NCBI GenBank assembly: GCA_040902885.1
Contig: JBBDWK010000108.1
Coordinates: forward strand, 1 to 60,873
Reading direction: 5' to 3'
Length of the DNA stretch: 60,873 nt
From: JBBDWK01 sp040902885
Lineage (GTDB): Bacteria; Acidobacteriota; Terriglobia; Bryobacterales; Bryobacteraceae
Below are positions 32,263 through 40,877 of the stretch, piece by piece. The translations under genes and the position numbers were made by a program. How positions within the stretch are numbered: position 1 is the stretch's first letter; every line of letters starts with the position of its first letter. The notes below the pieces were generated by a model that saw only the letters and a list, made by a program, of their open reading frames with translations, did no database searches and was not told the origin of the DNA.

Positions 32263-33372
32263 ATGCACGTTTGCTGGGATGTCCCGGAAAACCTGCCGGC
32301 GCTGGACGAGTTTCTGGAAGGCCTCCCCAACAGCCCGGCGGTGTTCCTTGTCTGGCCTCGCACCGGCGATCCTTATCTCGGGAAAACCTCCCTCCTGCGA
32401 AGACGCCTGAAGCGGCTCCTTCACCGGCGCGAAATTCCTTCGCGGCTCCTCAACCTGCGCGATACCGCCGCCCGCATTGAATACCGCCTCACCGGTTCGC
32501 CTTTCGAAACGTCGATCCGCACCTTTGAGTGGGCTCGCATGCATTTTCCCGGCAGCTACCTCGAGCACATCCGGTTGCGTATGCCGCCGTACCTGAAGAT
32601 CACCCTCGATAACCGCTTCCCGCGCAGCGTAATCACCAGCCAGCTATCCCGCTCCGGCCTCTTCTTCGGTCCCTTTCGGAGCCGCGCTTCAGCCGAGCGC
32701 TTCGAAGGCGAGTTTCTCAACCTGTTCCAGATGCGCCGGTGCGCCGAGGATCTCGAGCCAAACCCCGCGCACCCCGGATGCATCTATGGCGAAATGGGAA
32801 TGTGTTTGCGCCCCTGCCAGGAGCGGGTCGGCGCCGAGGAGTATGGCAATGAAGTCGAGCGCGTCACCGGCTTTCTTGTTAGCAGCGGCCGCAACATGCT
32901 CGAAACTGTCGCCGCTTCCCGCGACCGCCTGAGCGAAGAACAGAACTTTGAAGAGGCCGCGCGCCAGCACCGGCGCTTCGAAAAAATTCAGGAGATACTG
33001 AGTCTGCGCGACGATCTCGCCGCCGGAATCGACCGATTGCACGGTGTCGTCGTAACTCCGTCCGCCGAACCGAAAAGCGTGGACCTTTGGTTCGTTCACC
33101 AGGGTCATCTTCAGAATTCGCGGACGTTCCCGCTCGACGCCGCCGACGGCCGACCGCTTCCGCTCGACCGGCGCCTGCGCGACACTTTGGCCGCCGTGCC
33201 CTTCGAATCCTTCGCCCTGCGCGAGCGCCAGGAACGCCTTGCGCTTCTGTCCCGCTGGTTCTATTCGAGCTGGAGAGAAGGGGAGTGGCTCAACTGGGAT
33301 AACTTCGCCGACGTTCCCTACCGGAAGCTGGTTCGGGCCGTCTCCCGGATTGCGGGAGGCGTGCCCGTTTGA
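32263..33372 (+). CDS. Short UvrC-like endonuclease (GIY-YIG domain, no C-terminal half)
   Basis: A 369-residue protein resembling the N-terminal half of UvrC and the Cho nucleases. It has a degenerate GIY-YIG opening (AVFLVWPRTGDPYLGKTSLL), IEYRLTGSPFET where UvrC has its catalytic Glu, then SRSGLFFGPF and a four-Cys segment (RRCAED, then GCIYGEMGMCLRPCQ) typical of the UvrC iron-sulfur site. A UVR-like helix pair follows (NFEEAARQHRRFEKIQ). The RNase H and helix-hairpin-helix domains for 5' incision are missing. A role in 3' incision or repair is inferred. The stop is coupled to the next gene (TTGA). Confidence 0.82.
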   Translation: MHVCWDVPENLPALDEFLEGLPNSPAVFLVWPRTGDPYLGKTSLLRRRLKRLLHRREIPSRLLNLRDTAARIEYRLTGSPFETSIRTFEWARMHFPGSYLEHIRLRMPPYLKITLDNRFPRSVITSQLSRSGLFFGPFRSRASAERFEGEFLNLFQMRRCAEDLEPNPAHPGCIYGEMGMCLRPCQERVGAEEYGNEVERVTGFLVSSGRNMLETVAASRDRLSEEQNFEEAARQHRRFEKIQEILSLRDDLAAGIDRLHGVVVTPSAEPKSVDLWFVHQGHLQNSRTFPLDAADGRPLPLDRRLRDTLAAVPFESFALRERQERLALLSRWFYSSWREGEWLNWDNFADVPYRKLVRAVSRIAGGVPV

Positions 33373-34907
33373 GAAAACTCCTTTCTCTCCTCCTGCTGGC
33401 GGCGGGTGCGGTTTTCCCAGGCGAACCGCTCATCGGGGACAGCCTGATCCGCAACGCGCTCACGGAAATTTCGGCGGAGAACGCCCTGGCGCACACCCGT
33501 GTCATCGCCGCGCGCCTGCGCTATGGGAACTCGCAGGGCTTTTTCGACGCGGCCGGCTATGTCGCCAGACAGGCCAGCGCGTACGGCCTCGCCAACGTGC
33601 GCACCGAGCGCTTCGAGACGGATGAGCCTTCCTGGGATGCCGAGGCCGGCGAGCTGGAGATCAATGGCAGGACCTGGACCCTCAACAGCCATCCGCTGCT
33701 GATCGCGCAGCACAGCGCGGATGCCGACCTTACCGCTCAGGTCGTCGAAGCCGGCAGTAAAGATGTGAAAGGGAAAATCGTGCTCGCGCCCGGCGATCCG
33801 AAGGACGTCTGGCGGAGCGCGAAGGGGCGCGGCGCGTCGGCCATTATCTGCTATCCCAAGGGCGAATACTTCGGCCGCAAAACTCTGCCGGACGCGACGC
33901 TCTGGTCGCGCGCGCCATCCACCGCGCCCGTGCTGATGCTCAGCCCCAACGACGGCGAAGCGCTCATGGCGGCGGTCCGTTCCGGAGAAACACTCACGGC
34001 GCGTGTGCTGATCCGTGCGCGGCGCGCCAGACCCGGAGCGATCGGCATGGTCATGGGGGAAATCCCCGGCAAACGCAAGGATCGGGACATCGTTCTGGTA
34101 GCACACCTCGACGAGATTGGCGCAAACGACAACGCATCCGGCTGCGGCGCGCTTCTCGAAGCGCTGCGTGCCTTCAAGAAACTTCACCCCGGGCAGCCCG
34201 AACGCACCATCCGATTCTGGTGGTCCACCGAGATTCGCTCGGAGGAAGAGTACTTCCGCCGCCACCCCGAAGAGGCGAAGAAGATTCTGCTCGCAATTAA
34301 TCTCGACGAAGCGGGCGGCGACCGCGGAGTGGCCAACCACATGGTGATGTTCCAGTCGCCCGATTGGCTGCCCTCCTACGCCGACGACCTCTTCCGATGG
34401 CTGGCCGAAGAGGCGGGCGAGCGATATGCGCCCGCCGTCCGGGAGCCGGACCCTATGGCTCTCGATTCCAAGGGCACGGATCAACCCTGGCTGACGGTCC
34501 ATTGGAAAGACGAGCCGGTGAGCGACCACCTGGCTTTTCAAAAACGCAATGTAGGCATTCGGTGCATGAGCCTGGCGGTAACATCCCTGCACGTCATTCA
34601 CACCAGCCTGGATACCATGGAGAGACTCGACCCCACCTGGATGAAGCGCAGCACCTTCATGGTACTAGTCCCGGCTATGTGGCTTTCGAACGCGGGCCCG
34701 CGCGAAACGCAGGCTATGTTGGAAGAAACCTTTCGCCGCGGCGCCGGACGCATTGCATTAGCAAAAGACTTGGATTTTCAACTGAAAATAGAACGAAACC
34801 GTCTGGAATCGGTGCGGGACCTCGAACCGTCGATTCGCGTGGAACCTCTAAGGCAAAGACTTGAGGCGGTAGGTCAGGCGTCGCGGCCGACCGCTAAAGC
34901 AAGATAG
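33369..34907 (+). CDS. Secreted M28-type zinc peptidase with PA-like domain
   Basis: A 512-residue protein starting at TTG 33369, overlapping the UvrC-like stop. A signal peptide (LLSLLLLAAGAVFPGEP) is followed by a PA-like segment (VKGKIVLAPGDP; GASAIICYPKGEY) and an M28 fold with the metal motifs VAHLDEIGANDNASG (His, Asp), STEIRSEEEYF (Glu pair), NLDEAGGD (Asp) and a late His in VIHTSLDTMERL. It is probably a periplasmic aminopeptidase; specificity is unknown. Confidence 0.87.
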   Translation: MRKLLSLLLLAAGAVFPGEPLIGDSLIRNALTEISAENALAHTRVIAARLRYGNSQGFFDAAGYVARQASAYGLANVRTERFETDEPSWDAEAGELEINGRTWTLNSHPLLIAQHSADADLTAQVVEAGSKDVKGKIVLAPGDPKDVWRSAKGRGASAIICYPKGEYFGRKTLPDATLWSRAPSTAPVLMLSPNDGEALMAAVRSGETLTARVLIRARRARPGAIGMVMGEIPGKRKDRDIVLVAHLDEIGANDNASGCGALLEALRAFKKLHPGQPERTIRFWWSTEIRSEEEYFRRHPEEAKKILLAINLDEAGGDRGVANHMVMFQSPDWLPSYADDLFRWLAEEAGERYAPAVREPDPMALDSKGTDQPWLTVHWKDEPVSDHLAFQKRNVGIRCMSLAVTSLHVIHTSLDTMERLDPTWMKRSTFMVLVPAMWLSNAGPRETQAMLEETFRRGAGRIALAKDLDFQLKIERNRLESVRDLEPSIRVEPLRQRLEAVGQASRPTAKAR

Positions 34908-34935
34908 TACTAGTAAGTCCTCCCCATTGAAAGGC

Positions 34936-34965
34936 TTGTATGAGGGCGGCAGGCACTTATATAAT
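34936..34965 (+). promoter_or_regulatory. Sigma70-type promoter of the PEP-CTERM gene
   Basis: A perfect TATAAT at 34960-34965 lies 18 bases after TTGTAT (34936-34941). The gene starts at 35001 with GGGAG at 34988. This would put the transcription start near 34972 and leave a leader of about 29 bases. The -35 match is weak. Confidence 0.6.
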
Positions 34966-35000
34966 CCTTACTGCAAGCAACTAAAAAGGGAGTCCGTTCA

Positions 35001-35588
35001 ATGAAAAATAAATTCCGGAGGTTGGCGCGGATGTTCTGTTTGAGCATCTGCGCCGCTGTAGTGCTGTCGGTCCCGGCAAACGCAAGTTTGTTGGGCGACA
35101 CTCTTTCCTGGCAGAGTTATTTCGGAGGTGGAGAATTCCACGATGACTCTACCAGCGGCTCATTCGTGGTCGATGGCGGGATCGGAGGTACGATGATTGT
35201 CGACGGGGTTTCCATCTACAATCTTATCGCTCTCGACGATCGGATCGGGTTTGACTATTTGTCGGCGGGTACTTGGGGTGCTTCGCCGCTCTCGCTTGCG
35301 CCGACAATCTTCAACGGGGTTGCCATCAACAAGCTTTCAGGGTTCGGGTTCGCATCCGTTGGGATCCATTTCGCCACCAACCTGGCGGGTTTTGACGCGA
35401 GCCGAATCAGCTTCACGCCCTATCAGATTCAAATCGACTGGCAGGGTCTTTCCTTCGATGCGAACACGCTTGTGAAACTGAATATCACAACCGCCACTCC
35501 CGAGCCCGCTGCGTACTTGCTGCTTGGCTCGGGGCTGATTGCTCTCGCCGCCTGGGGCAAAAGAAAGGCGGGCAGGGCTAGGTTGTAA
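35001..35588 (+). CDS. PEP-CTERM sorting-domain protein (second)
   Basis: A 195-residue secreted protein with a signal peptide (FCLSICAAVVLSVPANAS), a beta-rich middle with Gly-rich GGGIGG-type turns, and a C-terminal TPEPAAYLLLGSGLIALA followed by a basic end (GKRKAGRARL). This is the PEP-CTERM signal. The body is not recognised. Its 3' end overlaps the convergent serA gene by 11 bases. Confidence 0.88.
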   Translation: MKNKFRRLARMFCLSICAAVVLSVPANASLLGDTLSWQSYFGGGEFHDDSTSGSFVVDGGIGGTMIVDGVSIYNLIALDDRIGFDYLSAGTWGASPLSLAPTIFNGVAINKLSGFGFASVGIHFATNLAGFDASRISFTPYQIQIDWQGLSFDANTLVKLNITTATPEPAAYLLLGSGLIALAAWGKRKAGRARL

Positions 35589-37170
35589 ACTCCACGGCCC
35601 GCGCCAGCTTCACCGCCGGGTTCTCCTTCAGTTGCGCCAGTACCGTCTCTGGAACGGCCTCATCCGTGGAAACCACGGCCACGGCCTCCAGAGGCTCCCC
35701 TGGTGCTGGAGGCTGATCCCCCCGCCCCAAAGAGAAGTTCGCGATGTTGATTCCGTTCCGTCCCAGCACCGACCCTACGTGCCCAATCACGCCCGGCACG
35801 TCCTGGTTCTTCATATAAATCAAGTGCCCGTCGAGCGGCGCTTCGCAATAAATCCCATCCACCTGCAGCAGCCGGACGCGATCGAGCAGCACGCCGCCCT
35901 CGACGGCGGTAGTTCCGCAATCCGTCTCCAACTCCAGCCGAATCGAGTCCGAGTGTCCGGCGCGAGGCTCATGCGACTCCGCGGCGGTCCACCCGCGCGA
36001 CGAAGCAATCTGCAGAGCGTTCACCAGGTTGGCCTTCTGCGCCGCCGACCGTTTCAGAACGCCCGCGAGCCCGGCGTTGCGCAGAAGATTCGTATTTCCC
36101 TCCGCGATCCGCCCGCGATACACCAATCGCACGCCGCGAGGGTTTCCCCGCGCCACAAACGCGGCGAAAGTTCCCAGCCTCTCGGCCAGCGCAATGAACG
36201 GTCCCAGTGTCTTGTACTGTTCGGGGGACAAGGCCGGCATGTTGACGGCATTAATCGCCACGCCGGTGGACAGATACTCCACCATCTGCTCGGCGATGCG
36301 CACTCCGACAATCTCCTGCGCCTCTTCGGTTGACCCGCCGATGTGCGGCGAGGCGATCACGTTCTCCAGCGCGAACAGCCGGTATCCGGCGGGCGGCGGC
36401 TCCGTGCCGAACACGTCCAGCGCCGCGGCCGCCACCTTGCCCGATTCGATCGCTTCCGCCAGCGCCTCGTCGTCCACCAGCTCACCGCGCGCGCAGTTCA
36501 CGATGCGCACGCCGTGCTTCATCTGAGCGAATGCCTCGCGCGCGAGCAGCTTCTCCGTCTCGGGCGTCACTGCCACGTGCAGCGTCAGGTAATCGCTCTG
36601 CGCATACAGATCCGCAAGCTCCACCAGCTCCACGTTCAGATCGCGCGCCATCTGCGAAGTCACGTACGGGTCGCGCGCAACGATGCGCATCTCGAACGAG
36701 CGCGCGCGCTTCACCACTTCGCGCCCGATGCTGCCCAGTCCCACAATGCCCAGCGTCTTGCCGCGCAGCTCGTTACCCAGAAGTTTCTTCTTTTCCCACT
36801 TGCCGCTCTTGGTGGAAGCCGTAGCCTGCGGGATATGCCGCGCCATCGCCAGCATCAGCGCCAGCGTGTGCTCGGCGACCGATACCGCGTTTCCGCCGGG
36901 TGTGTTCATCACCAGCACGCCCGCCGCCGTCGCCGCCTCCAGGTCCACGTTGTCCACGCCCACGCCGGCCCGGCCGACCACGCGCAGCTTCGGCGCTTTG
37001 GCCAGCGTGGCCGCGTCCACCTGAACGGCGCTGCGCACCACCAGCGCGTCGCAATCGGCGAGGTGCCGCGCGTAGTCCTTGGGGTTCGACACAATCACGT
37101 TCCAGCCCGCGCGCGAGCGGAACATCTCCACTCCGGCCGGAGCCAGAAGTTCGGCGATAAGAATGTTCAT
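35578..37170 (-). CDS. serA: D-3-phosphoglycerate dehydrogenase (long form)
   Basis: First step of serine synthesis, oxidising 3-phosphoglycerate with NAD. Its 530 residues comprise substrate and NAD-binding domains (LGIVGLGSIGREVVKRA; VNCARGELVDDEAL; ASPHIGGSTEEAQ with the catalytic His), an intervening domain (about 315-450) and a C-terminal ACT domain (about 455-530; QDVPGVIGHVGSVLGRNGIN) that allows serine feedback control. It lies 4 bases after the aminotransferase gene, forming a serine operon. Confidence 0.95.
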   Translation of the reverse strand: MNILIAELLAPAGVEMFRSRAGWNVIVSNPKDYARHLADCDALVVRSAVQVDAATLAKAPKLRVVGRAGVGVDNVDLEAATAAGVLVMNTPGGNAVSVAEHTLALMLAMARHIPQATASTKSGKWEKKKLLGNELRGKTLGIVGLGSIGREVVKRARSFEMRIVARDPYVTSQMARDLNVELVELADLYAQSDYLTLHVAVTPETEKLLAREAFAQMKHGVRIVNCARGELVDDEALAEAIESGKVAAAALDVFGTEPPPAGYRLFALENVIASPHIGGSTEEAQEIVGVRIAEQMVEYLSTGVAINAVNMPALSPEQYKTLGPFIALAERLGTFAAFVARGNPRGVRLVYRGRIAEGNTNLLRNAGLAGVLKRSAAQKANLVNALQIASSRGWTAAESHEPRAGHSDSIRLELETDCGTTAVEGGVLLDRVRLLQVDGIYCEAPLDGHLIYMKNQDVPGVIGHVGSVLGRNGINIANFSLGRGDQPPAPGEPLEAVAVVSTDEAVPETVLAQLKENPAVKLARAVEFTT

Positions 37171-37174
37171 ACGA

Positions 37175-38347
37175 TCAAACGTTGACGGTCTGCCGCAAAC
37201 CGGCCTTCTCGGCGTACAGCGTCTGAACGGCGGCTACGCCCCGTCCGTACTCGACCGCGTAACCATTTGCGTTCAGGATCAGCTCCAGCCCGGCAATCAC
37301 GGCGAACAGATCGGAGAAATCGAAATAACCGAGGTGCGCGATCCGGAAAATCTGCCCCTTCATGGAGCCCTGCCCGTTCGCGATCACCGCGCCGAACCGG
37401 GTGCGGAACTCCTTCACGATTACGCCCGAATCCATCCCGCGCGGCGCTTTCACCGCGGTTACGGAAGATCCCGGCGAACCGGCCGCAAACAGCTCCAGTC
37501 CCAGTTCCAGCATGGCCGTACGCGTGGCCTGCGCCAGCAACTGGGCGTTCTCGATCAGCTTGTCCATGCCGATCGACTTCACGTACTTCAGCGCCTCGCC
37601 CAGCGCCAGAATCAGCGCCGTGGACGGGGTCCAGCTCGCTTCGCCCTTGTCCGCGTTCTTCTTCTCCTTCTTCAGATCGAAGTAGTAGTGCGGCAGCTTG
37701 GCCGTTCCGGAAAATTTCCAGGCCTTCGGGCTTACTGACAGGAACGCCAGCCCCGGAGGAATCATGAACGCCTTCTGCGAGCCGCCGATCACCACATCCA
37801 GGCCCCAGCCGTCGATATCGAGCGGCATCGTGCCCAGACCGGTAATCGCGTCCACCACCAGAATCGCATCCGTGGCCTTCACCAGCCGGCCCATGCCCTC
37901 CACGTCGTGCGCTGCTCCGGTCGAGGTTTCCGACGCCTGCACGAAGACGCCGCGCGTACCCGGCTGCGCCTCCAGAGCTTCCCGGAGCCGCTCTACTGAA
38001 ACCGCTTCCCCGTACGGTGCGTTTAATACAGTTAGGTCCAGCGTGTAGGCTTTGGCGATCTCCGCCCACCGTTCCCCGAACTTCCCCGCCGAGCAGACGA
38101 TCGCCTTGTCCCCGGGCGAAAACAGATTCGAGACCGAAGCGTCCATGGCCCCGGTGCCCGACGCAGCGAACATCAGGACGTCATTCGAAGTTCCCATCAC
38201 CTCTTTGAGATCCGCGAGCGCCGATTGATACACGCGACGGAAATCTTCAGTGCGATGATGGATATCCGAGGCCATCATGGCCCGTAAGGCCGGCGGATAA
38301 AGAGGGGTCGGTCCCGGCGTAAGCAGACGTTGTTTACGAATGTGCAT
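37175..38347 (-). CDS. Class V aminotransferase (serine-pyruvate / alanine-glyoxylate type)
   Basis: A 390-residue fold-type I PLP enzyme. It starts with the family motif LLTPGPTPLYPPALRAMM and has VVDAITGLGTMPLDIDGWG and the PLP lysine in IGGSQKAFMIPPGLAF. Members interconvert serine or alanine with pyruvate or glyoxylate. Paired with serA and with no serC nearby, it may serve as the transaminase of serine synthesis; that role is inference. It is the first gene of the operon. Confidence 0.9.
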   Translation of the reverse strand: MHIRKQRLLTPGPTPLYPPALRAMMASDIHHRTEDFRRVYQSALADLKEVMGTSNDVLMFAASGTGAMDASVSNLFSPGDKAIVCSAGKFGERWAEIAKAYTLDLTVLNAPYGEAVSVERLREALEAQPGTRGVFVQASETSTGAAHDVEGMGRLVKATDAILVVDAITGLGTMPLDIDGWGLDVVIGGSQKAFMIPPGLAFLSVSPKAWKFSGTAKLPHYYFDLKKEKKNADKGEASWTPSTALILALGEALKYVKSIGMDKLIENAQLLAQATRTAMLELGLELFAAGSPGSSVTAVKAPRGMDSGVIVKEFRTRFGAVIANGQGSMKGQIFRIAHLGYFDFSDLFAVIAGLELILNANGYAVEYGRGVAAVQTLYAEKAGLRQTVNV

Positions 38348-38380
38348 GTGAGAGCGTAGTTATTTAGAATAGCAGACACT

Positions 38381-38827
38381 ATGGCCCTGTTAGAACGCAT
38401 CCAGACCGATATGGTACTGGCCATGAAGTCCCGGAACGAGGCCCGTCTCAGCGCCCTTCGTCTGATTAAGGCCGCTCTCAAGAAGTTCGAGATCGATAGC
38501 ATGAAGCCGCTCGACGAGGCGACCGAAATCAAAGTTCTCAATCAGCTTGTAAAACAACGTACGGACGCGGCCGAGATGTTCCGCAAAGGCGGCCGCGCCG
38601 AACAGGCCGATAAGGAAGAGGCCGAGCGGCGGATCGTTGAATCCTATCTGCCCGCCGCCGCCAGTCCCGAAGAAATCGACGAGGCCTTGAACGCCGCGCT
38701 GGCCGAAACCGGCGTAACGTCCTTGAAACAGATGGGCGTGGTGATGAAGGCCGCCCAGGCCCGGCTCGCGGGCAAAGCCGTTGACGGCAAATCACTCAGT
38801 GAGAAGGTGAGGTCCCGACTTTCATGA
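38381..38827 (+). CDS. GatB/YqeY domain protein
   Basis: A 148-residue YqeY-like protein, similar to the helical tail domain of the GatB amidotransferase subunit. It has a DMVLAMKSRNEARLSALRLI opening, ALKKFEID, QLVKQRTDAAEMFRKGGR, then EKAEAERRIVE-like and SYLPAAASPEEIDEAL. Members may bind tRNA, but the function is unproved. It is coupled by ATGA to the OPT transporter gene (38824-38827). Confidence 0.9.
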   Translation: MALLERIQTDMVLAMKSRNEARLSALRLIKAALKKFEIDSMKPLDEATEIKVLNQLVKQRTDAAEMFRKGGRAEQADKEEAERRIVESYLPAAASPEEIDEALNAALAETGVTSLKQMGVVMKAAQARLAGKAVDGKSLSEKVRSRLS

Positions 38828-40866
38828 TCGAAGGTCCAGAGAAGAAACCGATCGGCGAGCGAAAGCACCTGCCCTACGTCCCGGAACACGTGGACATGGC
38901 GGAATTTACGTGGCGGGCCGTGGTGCTCGGCCTGATCATGAGCATCGTGCTGGGAGCAGCCAACGCCTATCTGGGTCTGCGCGCGGGCATGACCATCGCC
39001 GCCACATATCCAGCCGCCGTCATCAGCATGGCCATCCTGCGCAGGCGCGGCGGCTCCATCCTCGAAGAAAACCTCGCCCGCACCGCCGGGTCAATCGGGG
39101 AATCCGTCGCCGCGGGCGCCATCTTCACCCTCCCGGCGTTCGTCATCGCACAAGCCTGGCCCTCGTTCGGGATCGGCGACGCCTATTGGAAATCCACGGC
39201 GCTCATGATAATCGGCGGCATACTCGGCGTGCTCTTCGTCTCCCTCGTCCGCCGCGCCATGGTCGAGGACCGTGAGCTTCCGTTCCCCGAATCTGTTGCC
39301 GCCGCTGAGATCCACAAGGCTGGCCAGAAGGGCAGTGAAGCCGCTAAGTTGCTGTTCTACAACATGGCCTTCGGGGCGATCACCTTCTTCCTGGGTGTCA
39401 TCCGCGTTTTCGCCCCCGAAAAGGAATTCCTTCTGCCCCTTGGCAAACTGGGCGGCAGCGGCCTCAAATTGCGCTCCGGCGACGTGGTCACCACTGGAGG
39501 CGTCACGGCCGTCGCCGCACCCGCCGTCAGTCCGGCCTATTTAGGCGTGGGCTATATCATTGGCCCCAAGCTGGCCGCGCTCAACTTCTCCGGCGGTGTG
39601 CTCGCCTGGGGCCTGCTCGTTCCGCTCCTCATGTACTTCCTCGGGCCGCAACTGCGAGCCACCCTGCCGGCCGGCGAGGTCGAGCGGTCCTGGGAGGCCC
39701 TGGCCACCGACGTGTGGTTTACCATAGTGCGCCCCATCGCCGTCGGCGGCATGCTCGTCGGTGCGGCGTATACGCTATTCCGCATGCGCAAGAACCTCAC
39801 CGGTGGCCTCTCCCGGGCGATCGCCGAGCTTCGCGTCGGCGCGCCCGACATGTCCAAGCTGATGCGTACCGAGCGCTATATGGGATCTAAGGCGATCTTC
39901 TCCATGATCGCGGTCATCTTCGCGCTCATGACGGTGCTATACGTCTACTTCGCCGGCGGCGTCGCGGCTGGAATCGGGGCCGCCGTAGTCATGCTGGTGG
40001 TCGGCTTCTTCTTTGCAACCGTATCGGGCTACCTCGTCGGCATCATTGGGTCGTCCAACAACCCCGTCTCCGGCCTCACGCTCTCCACGCTCATCATCGC
40101 CGCGCTGCTCATGGTCTCCATGGGCGTCTCCGGTGTGGGCGGTGTGGCGGCAGTGTTGGGCGTCGCCGCGGTGGTGTGCGTCTCCTCGGCGGTTGCGGGC
40201 GAGCTGCTTCAGGACTTCAAAGTCGGCTACATCCTGGGCGGCACACCGCGCACAATTCAAATCGTCGAGCTAATAGCGGTGCTGGTTTCCGCGCTGGTGA
40301 TGTACTTCCCGCTGATGTTGCTCCATCAGGGCAACATCGCCGCGGGCGGCATCGGTTTCGGAGACCGGCAGCTTCCCGCGCCCCAGGCCGGCCTCATGGC
40401 CTCGCTTGCGCAGGGCATCGTCGGCGGCGACATGGCTTGGCCGCTGGTCGGCGTCGGCGTCCTGATGGGCGTCGCCATGATTATGGTGCAGGTTCGCAGC
40501 CCCATGCTTGTGGCGGTAGGAATGTACCTCCCCTTCGCCACAACGTTCGCGATCTTCATCGGAGGCATGATCCGCTGGCTGACGGACACAATACGCGACC
40601 GGAAGGGCTTCAATGAAGCGCAAAAAGCAAGGGTTGAGAACGTGGGTATCCTGGCCGCTGCCGGCCTGATCGCCGGCGAAGCATTGGTAGGTCTGCTGAC
40701 GGCAACCTTCAACTTCATGGAATGGCCGCTGCCGGTGGTCTTTGAGCACCCGTCGTATCTGACCGGTTTGGTAGTGCTCGTCCTGATCGCCCTGGCGCTG
40801 ATTAAAGTGCCGCTGGCGAATGCCGGACGCCCCGAAGACCCGGCCCCGCCCATGGCCATGATGTAG
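38824..40866 (+). CDS. OPT-family oligopeptide transporter
   Basis: A 680-residue inner-membrane protein with about 15-16 hydrophobic segments. OPT-family landmarks include GAANAYLGLRAGMTIAATYP near residue 45, GSIGESVAAGAIFTLPAF, VSLVRRAMVEDRELPFPES, SGYLVGIIGSSNNPVSGLTL and GELLQDFKVGYILGGTPR. Bacterial members are thought to take up peptides or metal chelates by proton symport. It converges on the cytochrome gene, leaving an 11-base gap. Confidence 0.93.
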   Translation: MIEGPEKKPIGERKHLPYVPEHVDMAEFTWRAVVLGLIMSIVLGAANAYLGLRAGMTIAATYPAAVISMAILRRRGGSILEENLARTAGSIGESVAAGAIFTLPAFVIAQAWPSFGIGDAYWKSTALMIIGGILGVLFVSLVRRAMVEDRELPFPESVAAAEIHKAGQKGSEAAKLLFYNMAFGAITFFLGVIRVFAPEKEFLLPLGKLGGSGLKLRSGDVVTTGGVTAVAAPAVSPAYLGVGYIIGPKLAALNFSGGVLAWGLLVPLLMYFLGPQLRATLPAGEVERSWEALATDVWFTIVRPIAVGGMLVGAAYTLFRMRKNLTGGLSRAIAELRVGAPDMSKLMRTERYMGSKAIFSMIAVIFALMTVLYVYFAGGVAAGIGAAVVMLVVGFFFATVSGYLVGIIGSSNNPVSGLTLSTLIIAALLMVSMGVSGVGGVAAVLGVAAVVCVSSAVAGELLQDFKVGYILGGTPRTIQIVELIAVLVSALVMYFPLMLLHQGNIAAGGIGFGDRQLPAPQAGLMASLAQGIVGGDMAWPLVGVGVLMGVAMIMVQVRSPMLVAVGMYLPFATTFAIFIGGMIRWLTDTIRDRKGFNEAQKARVENVGILAAAGLIAGEALVGLLTATFNFMEWPLPVVFEHPSYLTGLVVLVLIALALIKVPLANAGRPEDPAPPMAMM

Positions 40867-40877
40867 GGGACGTCCTG

